Positions 56,223 to 64,000 of a stretch of DNA of 64,000 nt are shown here, piece after piece (position 1 is the first letter of the stretch; each line of letters starts with the position of its first letter). The notes under the pieces are model-generated. The model saw only the letters and a list, made by a program, of their open reading frames with translations, was not told the DNA's origin and did not search any database. The DNA is from Chondrosia reniformis. Lineage: Eukaryota; Porifera; Demospongiae; Chondrillida; Chondrillidae. Location of the stretch: positions 1,054,001 through 1,118,000 of the forward strand of contig OX359191.1 of the NCBI GenBank assembly GCA_947172415.1, in the 5' to 3' direction. The translations under genes and the position numbers were made by a program.

Positions 56223-56400
56223 TTGTCCTGCAGAGACTATGTACCTCTCTATAAAAGGCTTTCCTATGCAGAGACTACGTTACCTCTCTATAAAAGGCTT
56301 TCCTATGCAGAGACTATGTACCTCTCTATAAAAGGCTTTCCTATGCAGAGACTATGTACCTCTCTATAAAAGGCTTTCCTATGCAGAGACTACGTACCTC
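56223..56400 (+). repeat. 38-bp minisatellite containing CTATAAAAGG, five units
   Basis: Unit AGAGACTATGTACCTCTCTA + TAAAAGGCTTTCCTATGC. Each unit carries a perfect TATA-box-like word. Confidence 0.9.
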
Positions 56401-57399
56401 TCTATTACTCTATTATATAAATAGAAAAATAGAGTATTTTCTTTTAAATGCATTTGTTTTAATAAGAATATACATAGAGAGTTTCAGACTTATCTCACTT
56501 GGTTAAGTGTGAATATTGCCTTAGGTGATGGCTACCAAAAGAGGCTATAATACCTTCCCATGCTGTGTGTTTATATTATTAAATGAAATTCATAGAAAAT
56601 GCATACATTGCCTTTAGGAATTAGGATTGTTTAGACTATGAATATGATTAAGGTTGGTGGCCATGTTTGTTTAACCTAAACAATCTGCCTACTAACAAGT
56701 TGTTATATGTTTAGCTAAACTCTTATCAGTGCTAGCATGTATCGCCTGAGGCAATTGAAGGTGATAATTGACAATTTGAAGGTGGAGACTTGGTCCATTC
56801 AGTGATTATAAGAGTATATGGGAATTCTTAAAGGAAATTCCACAATTTAAACTGCAATAACCCATATTCTTAAAAGTAATGACCTAATTTCTTTAATCTT
56901 TGATTGTATTACAGCTCTTGAGCCAGCGATTAGTTGATTTTCAACGGAATTCTTTATAGTTGCACTTTATTAAAAATGAGTTATACTTAATTGAAATTCC
57001 TTTGATTAGATTTGGCAATGCATTGTCTGCTCCGAGACATTTGCTGCTAAATTTTACATTTGTTCATTGTAAGCAACTGCACTTGAACCTGCTATGGATC
57101 AGATAACATCTCTCCTGTCTGGTCTTAAGTGAGAACATTAGATGGTATTTAGTCTCACACCTAATTATGTCTGATTAAGAGACATAAGGAATAAGACTAC
57201 CACATCTCATGCCACCCTAATAAGAGCATGGAATATATACCTTTTAGGGCCCTCTCCTCTCAAGTGGATACTGTTTAAAGGGTAAGGTTTGTGAGTGACT
57301 TGGTCATTCTCCTCTCAAAATTTTGCAGCAAATGCTTTTTTGTTTGACTTTGTGGGTGTATTTGGCAAGTAATTAGTACTTGTACAATATTCCTACTTT

Positions 57400-57500
57400 G
57401 TTATAAATATATATGTACATATGAATAATCTAACGCACCATTTTTCAACATGCTACATCTACTTTAGAGTAAAGGCCTATAGGGAACTAAACCTGTATGT
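57400..57500 (+). repeat. R1-related partial copy 7
   Basis: TACATATGAATAATCTAACG then AGAGTAAAGGCCTATAGGGA and ACTAAACCTG. It matches the left end of R1. It shares TCTACTTTAGAGTAAAGGCC with copy 8 in inverse orientation. Confidence 0.65.
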
Positions 57501-58899
57501 TTATACGTATTATGTGTATGTATGTATGGTAAATGGATAATAACTGGAAGTTATACCCTATACTACGTATGCATGCAACATATTTAGTTAATCTTTGTTT
57601 AGAATCCTGAATGTGTAGGTTATGGGAACCCATTAATGAAATTCTTGCATGTTTTGGTTGAATTTATTTAGCTTCTGTGAAACCAAAGTGCAGTCTTCTC
57701 ATTATTTGATAAGAGATTGTCATAATGAAAAAGGTCTATTGAAGTGACCTTGCTGGGTTGTAGCACTCACATACGTAGAAAGATTAAAAGTTGGGAAAAA
57801 ATCATTTTTTAATATTCTTCTACGTACTAAACCTTATTAAATGACTGTTTAGTGGTTTGCGTATACACTGTGCATTTGAATATGTAGCGTCTACTCCAGA
57901 GTATAGAGGTGAGACAATGCTTGCATAGGCCTTGGCTAAGTTGCTATGGTTACCACTGTAGTCATGTGATCTTGGATTGTCTTATCTCTGAATGTAGCCG
58001 ATGGATGGCTAGTATTTTAAGCATGTAAACTGTTGGTCTATGTTGTTCAGAAAGAGATTCTTGGGAATTTTTTTAAGGATTAACAAGCCTGTCTGAGATA
58101 TCTGATAAACAATTAGGAGGATTACTCTAAACAGAGACAAAAATTATGTCTGTCAATAATTCAATCTTTTACGCTTCTCTACCATTTTATAAGATTAGAT
58201 CCTCATTGTATTTCGAACTCTGTTAGTCCTCCTTGGGAGTGGCCGGTGCATGTGTTCGTTTGGGGAGTAGGTATAGCCGAGCATGACTGACTGGCAGTCT
58301 CAATATCTTTGGGGCAGGGCTCCTTTGGAAGGTTATATATATAGACGTAGTAGGTAGGTTTGGATACCCGTACGTGATCATCTGTTTGAGTTTTAATGTA
58401 AATATGTGGTTTTATTTGAATTAGATTATGCTAATAAATGTAATATGTACGTAGTACGTAGTTTTTCTATTTTCATACTAATATACTCAATAGTTGACAA
58501 GAATTTGAATTGCATTGGAACAACATCATGTTTCATTATGCAATGTTTATGTGTTTATAGTGAAGGTTTACTTTCATTCTCTTGCCAGTTATTCTTCATA
58601 TATCACAACCTGACCCAGTACACCTGGAATCAGTGCTAAATACCGTCTTTTGTTTGAGATTCTCTCATCCAGTGTTTTCTGGAAATGTGTTAAATTTTTA
58701 TCAAATTTATTGAAACTGTACAATAGTTAAAATTTAGCTGTAGGGGCGTCTGACCATAATGGACAAATTGAAAACAGATTTCCAAACTTGTGTTTTGCTC
58801 AAGATCTAGTTCTTCAATTACAAGCTACCAATCATTTTTCATTTATTAATGGGATAGAGAAGCCTTACTGCTTCCTCCCTTAAAGAAAGGTACAGAGAT

Positions 58900-59095
58900 G
58901 GAATGGGGAAGAGTGCAAGGGAGCAGGGGAGGAAGAGGGAGAGGGAGAGGGAGAAGGGGAGGGAAAGAGGGAGGGAGAGGGAGAGGGAAAGAGGGAGGGA
59001 GAGGGAGAGGGAAGAGAGGGAGGGAGAGGGAGAGGCAAGAGAGGGAGGGAGAGGAGAAAGAGGGAAAGGGAGAGGGGGGAGAGAGAGAGAGAGAA
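58900..59095 (+). repeat. GGGAGA purine tract
   Basis: GGGAGAGGGAGAGGGAAAGA-type array. All Arg/Glu and Ser/Leu/Pro frames here are artefacts. Confidence 0.95.
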
Positions 59096-61394
59096 GGAGA
59101 AACATTGGGGGTCAATAACAGAAATCAATCAATCAATCAAATGTTTTATAGTTTAAGAGGCCTTTGGAGCCTCTGAATCAGGCATGATAATTTGTACCTA
59201 TTATTCCCTCATATCTGATTAGGGTGTTAAGCAGGTGTGAAGTTATGTGGCTTTGGTCATTGTACGCCACACTAGGAAACAATAATGTAGGCTTTCTCTA
59301 TTGGCTGAGATATGGTTGAAAGTAGGAGGGAGAGCTATCCTCATTTCCTCCTTATCTGCCAGTAGAGGTCTGGCTCAATGCCCCTGCTTGAATGAAGAAT
59401 GAAGCAGTCACTCTTTTATCGCAACTTTTGTATTCAGTGCTGGGGTTGTGATAATTGAATTATCTGTTAAGCCAGTTTTCTTAGCTTTTTACCAAACTAG
59501 TCTCATTTGTTTGTTTTTTCTGGTATTTTGATTTTGTAATCTGAGAGTTATATTTGTGTATTGCTTTTTTATAAAGTATAGCGTCTTTTTTAAAATAAAG
59601 TATATTACTTTTGAAGGCACTGATAGAATACTTTCAATGAATAATTGGAGACTGTAACATTAATATTTTGAATGGTCAACTTTACCTTGGCACATGAAAG
59701 TGAATTGTTTGGTTACATGTGAACTTTGAACTATGGTGTTTATAGAGTTTCTAACTTGTAAGATGTCAAATTGTTTTGGCAGGTGAAATTTTCAGCTGTA
59801 CCCTTTGACCCATCTGGCTATTGCTATTGGTTTGAAAAGTTTGAATATATTTACAATATGGAATAGTGAAGCTCAAATGAGATCAAATAGAGTACCTTTA
59901 TATTCATACAACTTTTGCTGGGGCTAGCAAAGTACTTGACTATACTGAGACATTCACTATAAGCTCTTTCATTATAAATGAGCTTATTCTACTGTATAGT
60001 AGAACCTACGTATTGTATGCTGCAAAAGTTAGATAAGGTCAGAGTTTAAGGATATTCTGGATTTTCGTGACGATATAAGACTTGTGTGTATTTCCTAAAT
60101 GATATGTTACTCCGGATTTTACACTTTAATTAGCTTTCTCAACCCATTTAGGCCTAACTTAATAATGTAACGTGTGTAGTAGGAAAAGGAGCGATAAATA
60201 ACAATTTATGTACTTGTGGTCCCTTTTAAACATTTAGATATGTGTATATCTATTAGTACAGAACATTTATTTCCTCTTGGTGGAGGTGTTATCAATGTAT
60301 TATCCATCTGTGCGAGGCTCCTATATACGTATCATGTTAGCCTGTACTAGAATGGCTAGTGGGTACTCTAATTATTATTATTAGAACATAGACTTGTTAC
60401 ATATGCGTTGGTTCATTAGATTTATTAGACTGCAGTTATGAGGATATTACTATTCAATTGGTAATTTGTTGATTATCTTTTGAACTGGTGTTGCCATTGT
60501 GTGAGAACATTGCTCAATCTGAGTTGTCCTTCCTAATTTGTAAGTTTGTTAGAGGAAAATAGGATTATCAACTTGTACCGGTTTGTTTTGCCTAATTAAC
60601 TGGCCTCCCTTTCCAGAACCATTCTTCCTTATACTGTCTTGTTTTGCTTTTTCTTAGTTACTAGTAAGCGTTTCTAGGAATTAGTCAAGGAAATCCATAT
60701 GTACGAATGTATATCTACAGTATATGGGACAAACAGTGTATATATATACGTATGTACAGTACTAATATGCACTATGCAATCACTTCTTATATCAGAAAGT
60801 ATGTACTTCTTATAATGAAGGTTTATGACATATAGTACTACCACGTAGTGTAATATAAAGGTTATAATTTTGCATATACAATTTACGATATATCTAATTG
60901 TTAAATATAATGCTGGATTTGGCATGTTTTTGTGGCAATTTGGTGCATTTGAGTGTGTATCTTAAAACTATAATACAATACCAGATATGTATTGCATCAT
61001 ACAGTATCTAATAATTGCTTGAGTAACTGGACAAACTTAACTACATAGGTATATAGGCAGATATTTTTATTTTAAATGTGAAAATATGTATTATTTGTGA
61101 TTATATGATTTCCTGTTATTATTATAAATTCAAAATAATAAAAACAGTAAAATAATCATCACATTATGAATCTGTGATCCCAGTGTTTTGTTTATTGAAG
61201 TCATATTCCACATTTTACCTAAATCTACTTTCATTACATAGCTCTTATGAGGATAAGTTTTCTAAATTTAAAATTGATTATTGTTTGTTTTTAGCCACAA
61301 GTATGGTAGAAATTACAATCCTCTAAGAGTGAATGAATGAACTGTCAAAATTTCTTCATTTTTCCATCAATAACTGTTTTATATGTGAATGTAC

Positions 61395-61525
61395 ACATGG
61401 TCGAGAAGATCTTCTATCCTCATCCAAAGCTCTCACTAGGTTTAGTTCCCTATAGGCCTTTTACTCTAAAGTAGATGTACATAGCATGTAAGAAAAATGG
61501 TGTATTGATTATTCATATACGTATA
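61395..61525 (-). repeat. R1-related partial copy 8
   Basis: TCATCCAAAGCTCTCACTAG, GGTTTAGTTCCCTATAGGCC and AAAAATGGTGTATTGATTAT: the left third of R1, inverted. Confidence 0.65.
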
Positions 61526-62360
61526 ATGGTGTGTCATGTTAAATCTTTTCAAAGTTAATATTTTAGATTTGCGCCGTTAGATGTACTATTGAATACCTCA
61601 TTTTCAGCTCATTTCAGTAGCATTCATTTAAGGGACATTTTGAAAACCGTGCGTTCTCTGTCTTGATAGTCTTTTTCATAGTAATCAGTTTTCTCCTTCA
61701 TTGTATTAGGAGAAAGTTTAAAACATTAACAAGTTCCAACTTGAAGTGTATTATATATTATCATTTTCATTGTTACTTCTTCTGTATTCATTCAAACAAT
61801 GCAGATATACAGTAAAGATTATATAAAGATGTCTTGAAAGGTTACCCACCAATTTCAATGATCCCCATTTGGTATTCAACCTCAACACCCGCAATACAAA
61901 TAGAAATATCTGTTTGGAAGTGTGTGAATGAAATGTGTAGTTCTCTTCCTTTTTGCATGTTCCCATAGTGATTTTTGTTTGTACAGTAGTGGAGTCCTGT
62001 TGTAATAATATTGGTTAAATTAGGATGTATTTTTAGACATTTTTATAAACTGAAAGATATTTAATTATAAACTGATTGTGAATAAGGATAAATTACACCT
62101 CTCCATGATATATGTACTTTTAACTCTTAAGTTTACAGTCTAGTAGAATTATATGACTGTCACACCTATGTGTGTGTGTGTGTGTGTGTGTGCTGTTTAA
62201 GTTTAAAATACTTTAAAGGATACATGGTCCATATAAAATATATTTCGTCTTTTGTTTACCTTTTTCACATCTACTACAGTAATCATTGTTGCATTTATTA
62301 ATTTACATGAGCTTGCAGTAAACTATATTATACGTATGTACATAGACTATTTTAACAATA

Positions 62361-62790
62361 CAAGGTTATCAAGAGGAGTTTGTGTCTGTTAGCTAGACTG
62401 GTGCTATTAGCAAGGTTATCAAGAGGAGTTTGTGTCTGTTAGCTAGACTGGTGCTATTAGCAAGGTTATCTAGAGGAGTTTGTGTCTGTTAGCTAGACTG
62501 GTGCTATTAGCAAGGTTATCTAGAGGAGTTTGTGTCTGTTAGCTAGACTGGTGCTATTAGCAAGGTTATCAAGAGGAGTTTGTGTCTGTTAGCTAGACTG
62601 GTGCTATTAGCAAGGTTATCAAGAGGAGTTTGTGTCTGTTAGCTAGACTGGTGCTATTAGCAAGGTTATCAAGAGGAGTTTGTGTCTGTTAGCTAGACTG
62701 GTGCTATTAGCAAGGTTATCTAGAGGAGTTTGTGTCTGTTAGCTAGACTGGTACTATTAGCAAGGTTATCAAGAGGAGTGTATCTCTATC
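62361..62790 (+). repeat. 50-bp minisatellite, eight full units
   Basis: Unit CAAGGTTATCAAGAGGAGTT + TGTGTCTGTTAGCTAGACTGGTGCTATTAG. AAG/TAG variants form an irregular pattern along the array. A (TG)n tract precedes it at 62,170-62,192. Confidence 0.95.
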
Positions 62791-62937
62791 AATTACAATT
62801 AATGTTACTTGTCATATGATTTTAAAGCTAGTCAGCCTATCTTGATCAAACGTTTATATGAGTTTGGAGTGCCTAGGAATACATATGCTGGTTGTATACA
62901 TTATAAAGTACGTACGTATATCTGTTAGTTCACTTAC

Positions 62938-63031
62938 CTAACGTATCTCCTGGCTTCCTTTGTTTACCAATCAAGTGGAACATGCTTGTGACTTCAGAAG
63001 CCACGTCCATCAGTACATTAGTGCTAGGAAG
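62938..63031 (-). CDS. Orphan exon candidate, minus strand
   Basis: TTTCATATCAG acceptor at 63,032, open frame LPSTNVLMDVASEVTSMFHL then IGKQRKPGDTL, consensus G/GTAAGTGA donor at 62,937. Strong splice signals at both ends and protein-like composition. Neighbouring exons are not in view, so the gene is unidentified. Confidence 0.4.
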
Positions 63032-63883
63032 CTGATATGAAAAGACTTGTGGTTATATTATCAGGATTCTACGTATATATACACAGTAGATGTACTTAAA
63101 GACCATCATTGTTCTGTATTTCTGCCTACATACGTTAAAACATATATGTATATTGTTGTATGTTTCGACTATAATGTAAGTACCAGTTGTCACATATATA
63201 CGATGTATCATCACATATATGTACATACAATACATTTAAATGATAAGGGAAACCACAAGTACCCTATCGCAAAGAAGGAGGCATAAAAGTAGCAATCGCT
63301 GGTAATCAGGGTTCTTGTGCCGTGACACAATTCCTTTTAGATATTTCCTCTTTTATTTTTTCCTTGAGAAAAAATGTCTTTTTTATTAGCAAGCAAAAAT
63401 TGAATTAGATTGCCTCAAGTGTAATATCTCCCATTGACTATAGTTCCATCATAAATAATAACAAATATTTTTGTGATCAGTAAGATTAAGTTCTTTCTCT
63501 AAGTATGGTATCCCTCCCCCTCCCCCCCTGTGAAGGTTTGTAAAGGACATCTTGATACAATTTATTTTGGTTTATTATGCAGTTTATCAGGTGTATAAAA
63601 TGTATTTCGCATAATATTCATCTGTATGTGAGGTCATGGTTGTTGGTTTACGTATAATTGATGATGAAAGAGAAATAACAATGTGAGATGTTCACACGTA
63701 CAAATGATGGAATAAAGTTACTTTATAGAATATGTAAAATTGTAAAAGTACAAAACAAAACTAATTGTACAAGTATAATGTTATGGTTCAGATGTCAACA
63801 ACTTGAATGGCTATGATTTTAATAACAAAATTCCATGCATGTAACACCGAATGTCATAACTAAATAGTGACTTTTAATTTTAG

Positions 63884-64000
63884 TATCAGCTAAAGAAAGG
63901 AAAGTGTAGTAGCTGCACTAGTGAGATTTCTGTGTTGTCATGTGTTGCTATTAGTACTGCATCGCTGGGTACACAATTTCAGGAACACAATTCTCTTAGT
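63884..64000 (+). CDS. Possible exon cut by window end
   Basis: After the acceptor TTTTAATTTTAG the frame is open for 39 codons to the window edge (QLKKGKCSSCTSEISVLSCV). It is phase 0, which would suit the ATG/GTAAGT exon at 55,154. Short, so open by chance is possible. Confidence 0.3.

Larger units (their letters stand above)
55157..62937 (+). other. Long non-coding stretch
   Basis: No exon I can support. AT-rich sequence with the repeats listed separately. It could be the first intron of a + strand gene beginning at 55,154. Confidence 0.4.

Noticed and set aside
58839..59176. Arg/Glu- and Ser/Leu/Pro-rich ORFs
   Set aside because: Low-complexity purine tract with no codon structure.

Overview
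The window is eukaryotic: AT-rich DNA with many short GT-AG introns, dense minisatellites and degenerate transposons. Domain content (CARD, death domain, caspase-like fold, ROC-COR GTPase, DENN, tandem APH-type kinases) together with compact genes and large tandem death-fold families points to an early-branching animal. A demosponge such as Amphimedon is my best guess. This is inference from content, not a database match.

Positions 1-21.6k hold a tandemly duplicated, shuffled cluster of death-fold/caspase-like exons on the + strand. Unit A (1-12,975) runs: an N-terminal helical domain, a caspase-like domain with the catalytic His changed to Tyr, two CARD-like exons in a recent tandem duplication, the second half of a death domain, a ROC-COR GTPase, a further helical exon, a coding minisatellite and a full death domain. 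Unit B (13,317-21,389) repeats the N-terminal domain, caspase-like domain and helical exon. It keeps two copies of a caspase-flanking domain that unit A has lost, but has no CARD or ROC-COR, and its death-domain exon is overrun by a minisatellite. Nearly every junction I could check is phase 1, so exons can be shuffled, lost or duplicated without frame damage.

Positions 21.65-35.14k hold one 20-exon + strand gene for a DENND2-like DENN-domain protein (about 724 aa). Its first intron, about 5.6 kb, is full of tandem repeats. From 35.1 to 40.4k is gene-poor: a 95-bp fold-back repeat, a CpG-rich island of unknown nature, one orphan exon and a local duplication.

Positions 40.5-46.8k carry two tandem minus-strand genes for APH/ACAD10-11-type phosphotransferases with identical 9-exon structure. 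Their promoters are also duplicated and share kappa-B-like palindromes. Positions 47.3-51.2k carry the 3' six exons of a minus-strand single-pass membrane protein. Its ectodomain has an APP copper-binding-domain-like cysteine pattern, followed by a Thr/Pro/Glu stalk and His-Pro-His-Gly-Gly repeats.

Positions 51.2-64k are mostly non-coding: minisatellites, pogo-like MITEs and members of an interspersed repeat family. There is a CpG-rich promoter-like zone near 54.5-55.2k and two orphan exon candidates at the right end. All gene models were read by eye from splice signals and frame continuity, with no transcript evidence.
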